Shown here in pieces: positions 1 to 8,792 of a DNA stretch of 64,000 nucleotides; within the stretch, counting starts at the first letter, position 1; each line of letters opens with the position of its first letter. The stretch spans positions 2,310,001-2,374,000 of the forward strand of contig NC_008255.1 in NCBI RefSeq assembly GCF_000014145.1, given 5' to 3'. Origin of the DNA: Cytophaga hutchinsonii ATCC 33406. GTDB lineage: Bacteria > Bacteroidota > Bacteroidia > Cytophagales > Cytophagaceae. The translations under genes and the position numbers were made by a program. The notes below the pieces were generated by a model. The model ran no database searches. It saw nothing but the letters and a program-made list of their open reading frames with translations, and had not been told where the DNA came from.

Positions 1-462
1 GTGTACACTTTCAGTAAACGTTGGCACAACAAGGGTGAATACCACTATAGAGATGAGTGAAACAAGAGCAATCGTTACAGAATGTTTTGAGAATTCCTGT
101 TCGTGATGCTTCAACCCGCCAATAAACAGACTAAGGCCAACAATTCCATTAAGAATAAGCATGGTTGCAGAATATACCGTATCTCTGGCTAATGAAACAG
201 ATTCCTGACCGCCGGATACCATAAGTGATACAATTATTGAAACCTCAATTACAGTAATTGCAATCGCAAGAATAATTGTTCCATACGGTTCACCTACTCT
301 GTGTGCAATGATTTCAGAATGGTGTACTGCTGACATAACACTCAGAATAAGGAGTATGCTTGCTATGATCTGTACAATAGTATTGTTGTCAATAAATCCG
401 GAGAAAAAAAGTGCCCATGCCAGAATCGGAATTATGATTGTCCATTGAAGTAATAATTTCAT
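1..462 (-). CDS. chaA: Ca2+/H+ antiporter, ChaA-like (N-terminal part, runs off window)
   Basis: This is the first 154 codons of a cation/proton antiporter of the CaCA superfamily; the rest lies left of base 1. It should exchange Ca2+ (or Na+/K+) for protons across the inner membrane. The start ATG is at 462 on the minus strand. The translation opens with two hydrophobic helices (about residues 5-22 and 28-45), then a histidine-rich turn and the family signature GEPYGTIILAIAITVIE around residues 57-73, an acidic glutamate in a membrane helix that is the ion-binding hallmark of the ChaA/CAX group. Two further helices follow. No neighbour is clearly linked; the siderophore-interacting gene ends about 180 bases away on the same strand, upstream in transcription. 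Family assignment is firm, substrate is not. Confidence 0.8.
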   Translation of the reverse strand, partial: MKLLLQWTIIIPILAWALFFSGFIDNNTIVQIIASILLILSVMSAVHHSEIIAHRVGEPYGTIILAIAITVIEVSIIVSLMVSGGQESVSLARDTVYSATMLILNGIVGLSLFIGGLKHHEQEFSKHSVTIALVSLISIVVFTLVVPTFTESVH

Positions 463-644
463 CTTTCTACAATTTGGTAAATTGTAAGATAGCATTTTAT
501 TTCTAATCGGCCTTAATGAAATCAAAGAATTTGCGCATGCATGCATCTCTTCTATGCGCTATTCCGACACAGCATTGAAAAGGATGTGGTATAATATATC
601 AATTACTATTTGTATTACTGACAGCCAAGCATCACGATTTATTA

Positions 645-1367
645 TTACTCCAGTCCCTGCTTACCAGGCATCCAGAATGGTTTAATCCGGATATTTTTTG
701 TTTTCCAGCTTTTAAATTTTCTGAAGTAGGTATTCAGCGCTACACATATACGCCCATCGCCTCCGATATATACAATCGCATCAGCAGTATTTACAGGTGG
801 TTTGAGTTCTATGAGTTCTTTTATCTGCTCTATCGGATTGTGCGGCAATTCATAAAACTCAAACGGAAGTAAACCATCCAGGTCGGTAAACAGTTGTGAT
901 TTTTTTTCTGCATAGATAATACCACGCATGATTTTAGTATCAGGCAGATTTCTCCTGATGGCATAAAAGTGTGCAAGTGTTGTCGCATCACCAATGAATA
1001 GATATTCAGATGCATGAACATTCAGTAAAAAATTCCCTTGTGGAGCGGTAAGATATATTTCTTCTCCCGCTTTTACAGATTTTATCCAGTTACTGCCCGG
1101 CCCGCCTGAATGTGCACAGATTGTTAGATTCATAGTGCCGTTGCCACTGTGGTAATTCCAGATCGAATACGTACGGATCTTTTCCCTTAAGCCCAGTTTT
1201 TTGTCCATACCAATAAAGATACGCACCTGTTGTCCGGGAATATATGCCAGATTCTGCAGCGCTTTCCCTGCAATGATCAGGTGAAACACATTGTCTGCAA
1301 TCTGTTCTTTGGAAATAACCAATGCTTTATTTAAAAATCTGCGTGCGATCGAATCTGCTATGCCCAT
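645..1367 (-). CDS. siderophore-interacting protein (FAD-binding ferric reductase family)
   Basis: A 240-residue cytoplasmic flavoprotein of the ViuB/SIP family, which releases iron from imported ferric siderophores by NAD(P)H-dependent reduction. The N-terminal FAD-binding barrel (about 15-115) contains the flavin motif R-T-Y-S near residue 65 and the glycine-rich stretch HSGGPGSNW near residue 86 that is typical of SIPs. The C-terminal nucleotide-binding half begins at FIGDATTLAH, slightly different from the usual GDETALPA, and the protein closes with the family's basic/aromatic tail (IKPFWMPGK). The start at 1367 fits the family length. It stands alone, divergent from the sigma-54 activator gene at 1610, and no siderophore biosynthesis or receptor gene is in view, so the substrate is unknown. 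Confidence 0.8.
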   Translation of the reverse strand: MGIADSIARRFLNKALVISKEQIADNVFHLIIAGKALQNLAYIPGQQVRIFIGMDKKLGLREKIRTYSIWNYHSGNGTMNLTICAHSGGPGSNWIKSVKAGEEIYLTAPQGNFLLNVHASEYLFIGDATTLAHFYAIRRNLPDTKIMRGIIYAEKKSQLFTDLDGLLPFEFYELPHNPIEQIKELIELKPPVNTADAIVYIGGDGRICVALNTYFRKFKSWKTKNIRIKPFWMPGKQGLE

Positions 1368-1609
1368 ACGGATGTGTTTTTATGATAGAGAGACGGATAT
1401 TACAAAAAAATATTGTAATCTTAACCATTCAGCAGTGCTGAAAAGTAGATCCAGGCGCAAAATTCTCTTAACTTAATTTGTATATGCAGGAATAGTGTTC
1501 AATGTATGAATTTACTGGAGCAAAAAGCGATATACTTTCGTACTAGATGCATTTAAAATGCGAACACGAAAAAATCTTATAAACACTACATTTAATAATC
1601 AATAGATCC

Positions 1610-2956
1610 ATGTTGAAAAACATATTAATTATAGATGACGAAGAAAAACTGAGAACCTTACTCGCAAGGATTATCAGTCTGGAAGGTTTTGAAGTGCTTC
1701 AGGCAGGCGACATTAAAACAGCATTTAAGAAATTAGAACAAGCAGATATTGATGTTGTACTCTGCGACGTGAAACTGCCGGATGGTAATGGTATTGATAC
1801 ATGCACAAAAATAAAAGAGCGATATCCATTCACAGAAATTATTCTATTAACGGCATATGGAAATATTCCCGATGGTGTCCAGTCCATTAAAAATGGCGCC
1901 TTTGATTATATAACCAAAGGTGATGACAACAATAAAATTATTCCATTGCTCTATCGGGCAATGGATAAAGTATCGCTGGCTAAACGTGTTCAGCAATTAG
2001 AAAAACAACTTGGCGACAAACACTCTTTTGATAAAATTACAGGCAAATCAAAATCCCTTTTGCACGCCATTGACTTAGCAAAGAAGGTTGCACAAACAGA
2101 TACAACCGTTCTATTGACCGGCGAAACAGGAACAGGAAAAGAAGTTTTTGCTCAAGCCATTCATCAGGAAAGCAATCGCAGTAAACAAAACTTTGTAGCG
2201 ATCAATTGTTCCGCATTCAGCACAGATCTTCTGGAAAGTGAAATGTTTGGGCACAAAGCCGGTTCATTTACCGGAGCAACAAAAGATCAAAAAGGGGTAT
2301 TTGAAGAGGCGAACAACGGCACCATTTTTTTAGATGAAATTGGAGAAATGGCCATAAACTTACAGGCAAAATTACTCCGTGTGATTGAGACCGGAGAGTT
2401 TTTAAAAGTTGGTGAAAGCAAAGTCACGAAAGTGAATGTTCGCATTATTGCTGCTACAAACAGAGATTTACAAAAAGAGATTGTAGCCGGACATTTCAGA
2501 GAAGATCTTTTTTACCGCATTTCTGTTTTTCAAATTCAATTGCCGCCACTGCGCGAACGCATGGTCGATATTGAATTGCTGGCACATCATTTTTTATCCT
2601 TGTTTTCAAGCAAGACCAATAAAAAAATCAAACGTATATCAAACGAATGTATTGAAGCACTTAAACAACACACCTGGAATGGTAATATACGTGAACTCAA
2701 AAATGTTATTGAACGTGCTGTGATCTTATCAACCAGCGATGAGATTCAACTAAATCAATTACCGGTTGAATTTCAATATCATTCTATTGATAAGAATGGA
2801 AAACAACTTTCCGCTTTCGACCTGGCAAGCGCAGAAAAAATCCATATTCAAAAAGTGTTGAATTATACGAATGGAAATAAAACAAAAGCATCTGAATTAT
2901 TAAATATTGCGCTGACTACCCTTTACCGAAAATTAGAAGAATATAAAATAAGCTGA
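1610..2956 (+). CDS. sigma-54-dependent response regulator (NtrC family), likely regulator of kdp
   Basis: A 448-residue NtrC-type response regulator. The receiver (1-120) has the acidic pair D9-D10, the phospho-acceptor D53 (LCDVKLPDG) and the K near 105. The AAA+ domain (about 140-370) shows Walker A GETGTGKE around 171-178, the sigma-54 contact loop as GSFTGA (218-223) rather than the usual GAFTGA, Walker B FLDEIGE and an arginine-rich sensor. A Fis-type helix-turn-helix closes the protein (GNKTKASELLNIALTTLYR). It lies just before the kdp genes on the same strand, ends in its own terminator (2984-3011), and a sigma-54-like promoter follows at 3080. No OmpR-type KdpE is present in the window. 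I infer that it answers to the kinase at 9918 and activates kdp; pairing is not proven. Confidence 0.92.
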   Translation: MLKNILIIDDEEKLRTLLARIISLEGFEVLQAGDIKTAFKKLEQADIDVVLCDVKLPDGNGIDTCTKIKERYPFTEIILLTAYGNIPDGVQSIKNGAFDYITKGDDNNKIIPLLYRAMDKVSLAKRVQQLEKQLGDKHSFDKITGKSKSLLHAIDLAKKVAQTDTTVLLTGETGTGKEVFAQAIHQESNRSKQNFVAINCSAFSTDLLESEMFGHKAGSFTGATKDQKGVFEEANNGTIFLDEIGEMAINLQAKLLRVIETGEFLKVGESKVTKVNVRIIAATNRDLQKEIVAGHFREDLFYRISVFQIQLPPLRERMVDIELLAHHFLSLFSSKTNKKIKRISNECIEALKQHTWNGNIRELKNVIERAVILSTSDEIQLNQLPVEFQYHSIDKNGKQLSAFDLASAEKIHIQKVLNYTNGNKTKASELLNIALTTLYRKLEEYKIS

Positions 2957-2983
2957 CGCCTTTCCCTAGCGAAACGATCGTGT

Positions 2984-3011
2984 AAACCCTTTCAAAATGA
3001 AAGGGTTTTTT
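2984..3011 (+). terminator. intrinsic terminator after the response regulator
   Basis: A perfect 10-bp stem (AAACCCTTTC pairing with GAAAGGGTTT) with an AAAAT loop runs straight into six T residues. It sits 28 bases after the regulator stop codon, so the regulator and the kdp genes are probably separate transcription units. Confidence 0.9.
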
Positions 3012-3079
3012 ATTGCCCGGTTGTATAAAAAAGTATTAAATAACACATTTCCAAAGTTTTACCACACACTAATGTATGC

Positions 3080-3095
3080 TGGTACAAGAGTTGAA
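3080..3095 (+). promoter_or_regulatory. candidate sigma-54 promoter of the kdp operon
   Basis: The sequence TGGTAC, five bases, TTGAA matches the sigma-54 consensus TGGCAC-N5-TTGCW with the invariant GG at 3081-3082 and the second element G at 3093 separated by the required ten bases; the -12 C is replaced by A. Transcription would start near 3105, leaving a leader of about 55 bases before the first small membrane peptide. The match is meaningful because the adjacent upstream gene is a sigma-54 activator. Binding sites for that activator upstream of the promoter were not recognised. Confidence 0.6.
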
Positions 3096-3104
3096 AAAGA
3101 TCAT

Positions 3105-3129
3105 GTAGTTGACTAAACAAGTAAACTAC
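3105..3129 (+). promoter_or_regulatory. inverted repeat at the predicted kdp transcript start
   Basis: GTAGTTGACT and AGTAAACTAC form a 10-bp inverted repeat with one mismatch and a five-base spacer (AAACA). It begins almost exactly at the start predicted from the sigma-54 promoter, so it could be a 5' stabilising hairpin in the mRNA or a protein-binding site overlapping the start. There is no T-run, so it is not a terminator. Confidence 0.5.
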
Positions 3130-3160
3130 ATCATTGAAATTACTAAAAATACACAACACC

Positions 3161-3244
3161 ATGATCACAGGAATTCTTATTACAACAGGCATCATCATGT
3201 ATGCACTCTTTTATACATCCATTAACTGGTTTGAAAAAATCTAA
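3161..3244 (+). CDS. 27-residue membrane peptide, KdpF-like
   Basis: A very short gene encoding one hydrophobic helix followed by a short polar tail ending WFEKI. It is the first gene after the predicted kdp promoter and lies five bases before a second peptide of the same build that is closer to KdpF. The end of each peptide and the start of the next gene share the same 12 bases, TCTAATCCTATG (3240-3251 and 3322-3333). I infer an accessory subunit of the Kdp membrane complex or a diverged duplicate of kdpF; expression is unproven because the gene is so short. Confidence 0.6.
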   Translation: MITGILITTGIIMYALFYTSINWFEKI

Positions 3245-3248
3245 TCCT

Positions 3249-3326
3249 ATGGCAGCATTATTTATTATCGCACTTGCAGTATTTGGTTATATGTGCTACG
3301 TATTGCTTAAACCTGAAAAATTCTAA
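3249..3326 (+). CDS. kdpF: KdpF, small stabilising subunit of the K+-transporting ATPase
   Basis: A 25-residue single-helix peptide: MAALFIIALAVFGYMCY, then VLLKPEKF. The hydrophobic helix, the aromatic-Y-hydrophobic turn and the short tail ending E-x-F match the pattern of KdpF, the tiny lipid-like subunit that stabilises KdpFABC. It sits four bases before kdpA, which is where kdpF belongs. The family is short and poorly conserved, so the call rests as much on position as on sequence. Confidence 0.8.
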   Translation: MAALFIIALAVFGYMCYVLLKPEKF

Positions 3327-3330
3327 TCCT

Positions 3331-5019
3331 ATGAATACTGAAATCTCTGGTATACTCTTGATGTATGCGCTCGTTATTGCGCTCGCTATTCCTTTAGGCA
3401 GATACATTGGTAAGATCTTCAACTACGAACATACGTGGCTGGATATCATCTTCGATCCCCTTGACAAGCTCTTCTTTAAGCTTAGTGCTATTGATCCAAC
3501 AAAGGAAATGAATTGGAAGCAACATCTGATCGCCTTGCTTACCATCAATCTTGTATGGTTCATTATGGCCATGCTGGTACTTACAAACATGAGCTGGCTG
3601 CCTTTAAATCCGGATGGCAATCCTTCTATGAGCGGCGATCTGGCGTTTAACACCGCAGTAAGTTTTGTTACAAACACAAACCTTCAACACTATTCCGGTG
3701 AAAGCGGTCTTTCCTATCTGGGACAATTGATTTTAATGCTGTGGCAGTTTATCAGTGCCGGAACAGGAATCGCTATTTGTGCCGTTGTATTTGTAGCGAT
3801 GAAAGAACGCACAACCAACACCTTAGGTAATTTTTATTCCTTCTTCGTGAGAAGCTGTACACGCATCTTATTACCTATTGCATTTGTTGTCGCGATAGTT
3901 CTTGCCTTCAACGGCATGCCAATGACCTTTGAAGGTAAGGATACCATGGTAACACTTCAAGGTGATACCATTCAGGTAAGCCGCGGTCCGGTTGCAGGAT
4001 TTGTTGCCATTAAACATTTGGGGACAAATGGCGGCGGTTTCTTCGGTGTAAACTCCGCACATCCATTTGAGAACCCAAACTATTTCACCAATATCACTGA
4101 AATGGTAACGCAAATGCTGATTCCAATTGCCATGATCTTTGCATTGGGTTTTGTTCTGAAGCGCAAAAAACTATCCTGGATGATCTTTGGAGTAATGAGC
4201 ATTGGATTCATCTTATTAACGATTCCAACCATACTCTTCGAAATGCATGGCAATCAAAATATAACTACCATGGGCATTGCACAAGAGATGGGCAGCATGG
4301 AAGGAAAAGAAGTCCGCTTTGGTTCTGCAGCTTCAGCCTATTGGAGCATTGCAACCACTGTCATTTCAACAGGAAGTGTGAACAGCATGCACGACAGCTT
4401 CACTCCGCTTTCCGGTATGAATCAAATGCTTGCCATGATGATCAATTCCTTTTATGGCGGCTGTGGCGTAGGTATGCTGAACTTCTATATTTTCATTATA
4501 CTGGCCGTGTTCATTAGTGGTTTGATGGTGGGAAGAACACCTGAATTTCTGGGTAAAAAAATTGAAGCCAAAGAAATGAAAATCGCAATGATCATTGCTT
4601 TACTGCATCCCCTCTTAATTCTTGTCGGCACTGCAATTGCATGCTCTGCTCCTGCTGTAACTGCAGGTACATTAAGCAATCCCGGATTTCATGGCTTTAG
4701 CCAGATGCTGTATGAATTCACTTCTTCTTCTGCTAACAATGGCAGCGGCTTTGAAGGTTTAGGTGACAATACTCCTTTCTGGAACATAGCCTGCGGACTC
4801 GTTATGCTTCTGGGACGCTACCTTCCGATAATCGGGCCTGTTGCCATTGCCGGAATCTTAGCAAGTAAAAAATATATTCCGGAAAGCAACGGAACATTAA
4901 ATACAGATACAGCCACATTTGGTTTAATGGTGTTTGCTGTAATTGCATTGGTAGCCGCACTTGCGTTCTTCCCTGCGCTTACCTTAGGTCCGATCGCTGA
5001 ATATTTCTCCATCATTTAA
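3331..5019 (+). CDS. kdpA: KdpA, K+-translocating subunit of the high-affinity K+ ATPase
   Basis: Potassium channel-like subunit of KdpFABC (562 residues), with about ten membrane helices. The four degenerate selectivity-filter loops are visible: TNTNLQHYSGE, GTNGGGFFGVNSAHPFENP, GSVNSMHDSFTPLSG and SSANNGSGFEGLGDNTPF. I start the gene at the ATG at 3331 (MNTEISGILL), four bases after kdpF; an upstream TTG in the same frame would overlap kdpF and adds a non-family extension. kdpB follows after 11 bases. The gene would be expressed under potassium limitation from the promoter at 3080. Confidence 0.97.
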   Translation: MNTEISGILLMYALVIALAIPLGRYIGKIFNYEHTWLDIIFDPLDKLFFKLSAIDPTKEMNWKQHLIALLTINLVWFIMAMLVLTNMSWLPLNPDGNPSMSGDLAFNTAVSFVTNTNLQHYSGESGLSYLGQLILMLWQFISAGTGIAICAVVFVAMKERTTNTLGNFYSFFVRSCTRILLPIAFVVAIVLAFNGMPMTFEGKDTMVTLQGDTIQVSRGPVAGFVAIKHLGTNGGGFFGVNSAHPFENPNYFTNITEMVTQMLIPIAMIFALGFVLKRKKLSWMIFGVMSIGFILLTIPTILFEMHGNQNITTMGIAQEMGSMEGKEVRFGSAASAYWSIATTVISTGSVNSMHDSFTPLSGMNQMLAMMINSFYGGCGVGMLNFYIFIILAVFISGLMVGRTPEFLGKKIEAKEMKIAMIIALLHPLLILVGTAIACSAPAVTAGTLSNPGFHGFSQMLYEFTSSSANNGSGFEGLGDNTPFWNIACGLVMLLGRYLPIIGPVAIAGILASKKYIPESNGTLNTDTATFGLMVFAVIALVAALAFFPALTLGPIAEYFSII

Positions 5020-5030
5020 TTATATAGAAA

Positions 5031-7043
5031 ATGACAAAGCCACATACATCGTTGTTTCAAAAAGAGTTGATGCAGGAAGCATTGAAACAATCCTTTATAA
5101 AACTCAATCCTAAAATTATGTTCCGAAATCCTGTCATGTTTACAGTAGAGATCGGAACCGCAGTAATGTTTGCTGTATGCCTCTGGATCTTATCCGGAGA
5201 AGCATCACAAGGAAGCTTTACATATAACTTTATTGTATTCCTCGTTCTGTTGTTAACCTTGTTATTTGCGAATTTTGCTGAAGCAATCGCCGAAGCACGA
5301 GGAAAAGCGCAAGCAGACAGTCTGCGTAAAACAAGGGAAGAAACGCCCACCAAATTAGTAAGCGGACAAATCATCTCTTCCTCTCAATTAAAAAAAGGTG
5401 ATGTATTTATATGCGAAGCAGGCGATCTTATTGCAACGGATGGTGAAATCATTGAAGGTCTTGCAACCATTGATGAAAGCGCCATTACGGGAGAAAGTGC
5501 ACCTGTGATCCGTGAATCGGGCGGTGATAAAAGCTCTGTTACTGGTGGTACAAAAGTATTATCGGATAAAATAAAAGTACAGGTAACAACCGAACCCGGA
5601 GAAAGCTTCTTGGATAAAATGATTGCTTTGGTTGAAGGTGCGAGCCGACAAAAAACACCAAATGAAATTGCATTGACAATTCTGTTGGCTGGTTTTACGT
5701 TGGTATTTATTATTGTGACCATCACATTAAAACCCTTTGCTGATTATGCCAACACCCCAATCACTATTGCCGCATTCATTTCTTTATTTGTTTGTTTGAT
5801 CCCAACAACTATTGGTGGTTTGCTTTCAGCCATCGGAATTGCAGGCATGGATCGAGCATTGCGCGCCAATGTCATTACCAAGAGTGGTAAAGCAGTTGAA
5901 ACAGCCGGCGACATAGACGTTCTGTTGTTAGATAAAACAGGAACCATTACGATTGGCAATAGAAAAGCAACATATTTTTATCCGGGTACAGGTGTTGATG
6001 AAAAATATTTCATTACCTGCGCTACACTTAGTTCCATGAGCGACGAAACACCGGAAGGGAAATCCATTATTGAATTAGCAGGCGTAAATCCGGCAAGTTA
6101 TAATATTGAAAATCCTCGTTTCATAAAATTCACTGCAGAAACACGATGCTCCGGTATTGATTATGAAAATACGCGCATTCGGAAAGGTGCTGCAGACGCT
6201 ATCAAACGTTTGGCAGAAAAAGAAGGAAATGTTTATTCTACAGAAACTACTGAACGTGTAACAGCAATTTCAAGCAATGGCGGAACCCCTTTAGTAATTT
6301 CAGTAAACGAAAAAATAATCGGTGTCATTGAATTGCAGGATATCATCAAACCCGGCATACAGGAACGTTTTGAACGCCTTCGAAAAATGGGTATCAAAAC
6401 AGTTATGGTTACAGGAGATAATCCGTTAACGGCAAAATTCATTGCAGAAAAAGCCGGTGTAGATGATTTTATTGCGGAGGCAAAACCGGAAGATAAAATG
6501 AACTACATCAAAAAAGAACAATCGGAAGGCAGATTGGTAGCCATGATGGGGGACGGAACAAACGATGCTCCTGCCCTTGCACAAGCAGATGTAGGCGTGG
6601 CGATGAACAGCGGAACGCAGGCAGCGAAAGAAGCCGGCAACATGGTTGACTTAGATAATGATCCAACCAAACTGATTGAGATCGTTGAGATCGGAAAGCA
6701 ATTATTAATGACACGGGGAACCTTAACAACCTTCAGTATTGCGAATGATGTAGCCAAATATTTTGCCATCATTCCGGCACTGTTTATTGTAGGCATACCT
6801 TCGTTACAAAGTTTGAATATTATGAAGTTGCATAGTCCGGAAAGTGCGATACTTTCAGCGGTTATCTTTAATGCCATTATTATTCCATTTCTGATTCCAC
6901 TGGCATTAAAAGGTGTTGCATACAAACCCATTGGTGCTAGTGCACTGCTCCGCCGAAACCTATTGATCTATGGCTTAGGTGGTGTGATCATACCATTCAT
7001 AGGTATTAAAGCAATTGATCTTATTGTTTCTTTATTCATTTAA
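5031..7043 (+). CDS. kdpB: KdpB, P-type ATPase subunit of the K+ transporter
   Basis: The ATP-hydrolysing subunit (670 residues). Phosphorylation site DKTGT starts at D301; the actuator-domain loop is present as ITGESAP near residue 153, and the hinge motif as [21 protein letters not shown] near residue 505. Membrane helices flank these in the normal KdpB order (two before the actuator, two before the P domain, three at the end). Length is usual for the family. It lies 11 bases after kdpA and 13 bases before kdpC, clearly one transcript. Confidence 0.97.
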   Translation: MTKPHTSLFQKELMQEALKQSFIKLNPKIMFRNPVMFTVEIGTAVMFAVCLWILSGEASQGSFTYNFIVFLVLLLTLLFANFAEAIAEARGKAQADSLRKTREETPTKLVSGQIISSSQLKKGDVFICEAGDLIATDGEIIEGLATIDESAITGESAPVIRESGGDKSSVTGGTKVLSDKIKVQVTTEPGESFLDKMIALVEGASRQKTPNEIALTILLAGFTLVFIIVTITLKPFADYANTPITIAAFISLFVCLIPTTIGGLLSAIGIAGMDRALRANVITKSGKAVETAGDIDVLLLDKTGTITIGNRKATYFYPGTGVDEKYFITCATLSSMSDETPEGKSIIELAGVNPASYNIENPRFIKFTAETRCSGIDYENTRIRKGAADAIKRLAEKEGNVYSTETTERVTAISSNGGTPLVISVNEKIIGVIELQDIIKPGIQERFERLRKMGIKTVMVTGDNPLTAKFIAEKAGVDDFIAEAKPEDKMNYIKKEQSEGRLVAMMGDGTNDAPALAQADVGVAMNSGTQAAKEAGNMVDLDNDPTKLIEIVEIGKQLLMTRGTLTTFSIANDVAKYFAIIPALFIVGIPSLQSLNIMKLHSPESAILSAVIFNAIIIPFLIPLALKGVAYKPIGASALLRRNLLIYGLGGVIIPFIGIKAIDLIVSLFI

Positions 7044-7056
7044 ATAAAAAAATATT

Positions 7057-7617
7057 ATGAAATCGAATATACTTCCTTCCATAAAATTAACACTTGTTTG
7101 TCTTGTTTTCTTTATGGGTATTTATACACTTGCGGTATACGGCATTGCACAATTCACACCAAATAATGGCAATGGTGACATGATTGTGCACAATGGAAAA
7201 ATCTATTACAGCAACATCGGACAGGCGTTTACAGACGACAGCTATTTCAACTCAAGACCATCTGCAGTAGGCTATAATGCAGCAGGTTCGGGTGGCAGTA
7301 ACAAAGGTCCGGGTAATCCGGACTATTTAAAAGAAGTACAGGCACGCATTGATACCTTTCTGGTTCATAATCCAGGTGTAAGCAAATCAGAGATCCCATC
7401 GGATCTGGTAACAGCAAGCGGAAGCGGGTTAGATCCGAATATTTCTGTGCAAGCGGCAAAGGTGCAAATAAAACGTATTGCTAACATTCGTAATATTGCA
7501 GAAGAAACATTATTTCAATTAATCGAACAACAAACTGAGAAACCATTGTTGGGATTATTCGGTACTGAAAAAATAAATGTACTGAAACTCAATATTGCTT
7601 TAGATGATTTAAAATAA
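7057..7617 (+). CDS. kdpC: KdpC, periplasmic-facing subunit of the K+ ATPase
   Basis: A 186-residue KdpC with one N-terminal membrane anchor (about 10-32) and the conserved soluble domain: YFNSRPSA near residue 63, the Gly/Ser-rich loop GSGGSNKGPGNP near 78, and SGSGLDPNIS near residue 122, the most conserved element of the family. It assists ATP binding by KdpB. It is followed after 26 bases by an outer-membrane porin gene rather than directly by kdpD. Confidence 0.96.
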   Translation: MKSNILPSIKLTLVCLVFFMGIYTLAVYGIAQFTPNNGNGDMIVHNGKIYYSNIGQAFTDDSYFNSRPSAVGYNAAGSGGSNKGPGNPDYLKEVQARIDTFLVHNPGVSKSEIPSDLVTASGSGLDPNISVQAAKVQIKRIANIRNIAEETLFQLIEQQTEKPLLGLFGTEKINVLKLNIALDDLK

Positions 7618-7643
7618 CCGTAAATATTAAAAAAATAATCTTA

Positions 7644-8792
7644 GTGAAAAACACCCTTAAAGTTATATATGTAAGTGTTGGCATGTTCATAGCTGCAACA
7701 CATACGATTCAAGCGCAGGTAACAGATCAAACACAAAAGACCGTATCCGATACCATACCTGAAACCAAATCACTAAAGCAAGTAACCAACAATATAACAA
7801 TATCGGGTTATATCGAAACCTATTATGGATATGATTTCAGCAATCCGGATAATCATACAAGACCAGGTTTTGTATATTCTTATAACAGGCACAACGAAGT
7901 AAATCTCAATCTGGGTTTTATAAAAATAGCGTATGGAACAGACAAGATACGAGCAAACATTGCACTCATGACAGGTACCTATGCCAATGCCAATCTTGCG
8001 GCTGAACCAGGGGTTTTGAAAAATATATACGAAGCAAATGTTGGTGCTAAAATATCCAGAAGAAAAAATCTCTGGGTTGATGCTGGTATTTTCGCTTCAC
8101 ACATAGGCTTTGAAAGTGCCGTTGGTAAAGATTGCTGGAATTTGACGCGAAGTATGGTAGCTGACAATTCTCCTTATTATGAAAGTGGTGCAAAAATTTC
8201 TTACACCAGTGATAACGAAAAATGGTTTGTAAGCGGATTGGTTTTAAACGGATGGCAGCGCATACAGCGTGTTGACGGCAATAACATGCCTGCGTTTGGA
8301 CATCAACTTACGTATAAACCAACATCAAAAATAACGTTAAATAGTAGTTCCTTTGTAGGTAGTGATTCACCTGACAGCACAAGACAAATGCGCTATTACC
8401 ATAACCTCTATGGCATCTTTCAGCTTCATGAAAAATTCGGTGTCATACTGGGCTTTGATATTGGATTTCAACAAAAATCTAAAGGAAGCAGTCATTATAA
8501 TACCTGGTTCACGCCAGTTGTCCAGGCAAGATATAATGTATCATCAAAATCAACGATTGCTGCGCGGCTTGAATATTACAGCGATGTAAATGGTGTGATT
8601 ATTTCAAGCACTACTCCACATGGCTTTCAAACCTACGGCTACTCCCTTAACATGGATTACAAAATTGCAGAAAATGTAATCTGGCGTATGGAAGGAAAAG
8701 CATTTAGTAGTATCGATAAAATATTTATATTAGATAATAAGCCAAACAACAACAATTACGTACTAACAACATCCTTAGCCATTTCTTTCTAA
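7644..8792 (+). CDS. outer-membrane beta-barrel porin of the OmpL/BBP2 type, inside the kdp operon
   Basis: A 382-residue secreted barrel protein. It begins with a signal peptide ending near HTIQAQ (residue 25), then alternates short amphipathic strands with aromatic-girdle residues and ends in phenylalanine (SLAISF), as outer-membrane barrels do. The opening strand (ITISGYIETYYGYDFSNP) is typical of the putative beta-barrel porin-2 family. The start codon is GTG at 7644. The gene directly abuts kdpD: its stop ends at 8792 and the next ATG is at 8793. I infer that it lets potassium across the outer membrane or supports the sensor, but nothing in the sequence shows selectivity. Confidence 0.8.
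   Translation: MKNTLKVIYVSVGMFIAATHTIQAQVTDQTQKTVSDTIPETKSLKQVTNNITISGYIETYYGYDFSNPDNHTRPGFVYSYNRHNEVNLNLGFIKIAYGTDKIRANIALMTGTYANANLAAEPGVLKNIYEANVGAKISRRKNLWVDAGIFASHIGFESAVGKDCWNLTRSMVADNSPYYESGAKISYTSDNEKWFVSGLVLNGWQRIQRVDGNNMPAFGHQLTYKPTSKITLNSSSFVGSDSPDSTRQMRYYHNLYGIFQLHEKFGVILGFDIGFQQKSKGSSHYNTWFTPVVQARYNVSSKSTIAARLEYYSDVNGVIISSTTPHGFQTYGYSLNMDYKIAENVIWRMEGKAFSSIDKIFILDNKPNNNNYVLTTSLAISF

Noticed and set aside
3274-3330. Upstream TTG start for kdpA in the same frame
   Set aside because: It would overlap kdpF and add residues not found in KdpA; the ATG at 3331 gives the normal N-terminus.
6503-6931. Long open frame on the minus strand inside kdpB
   Set aside because: Antisense to the conserved DGTNDAP region; composition mirrors kdpB and no family is recognised.
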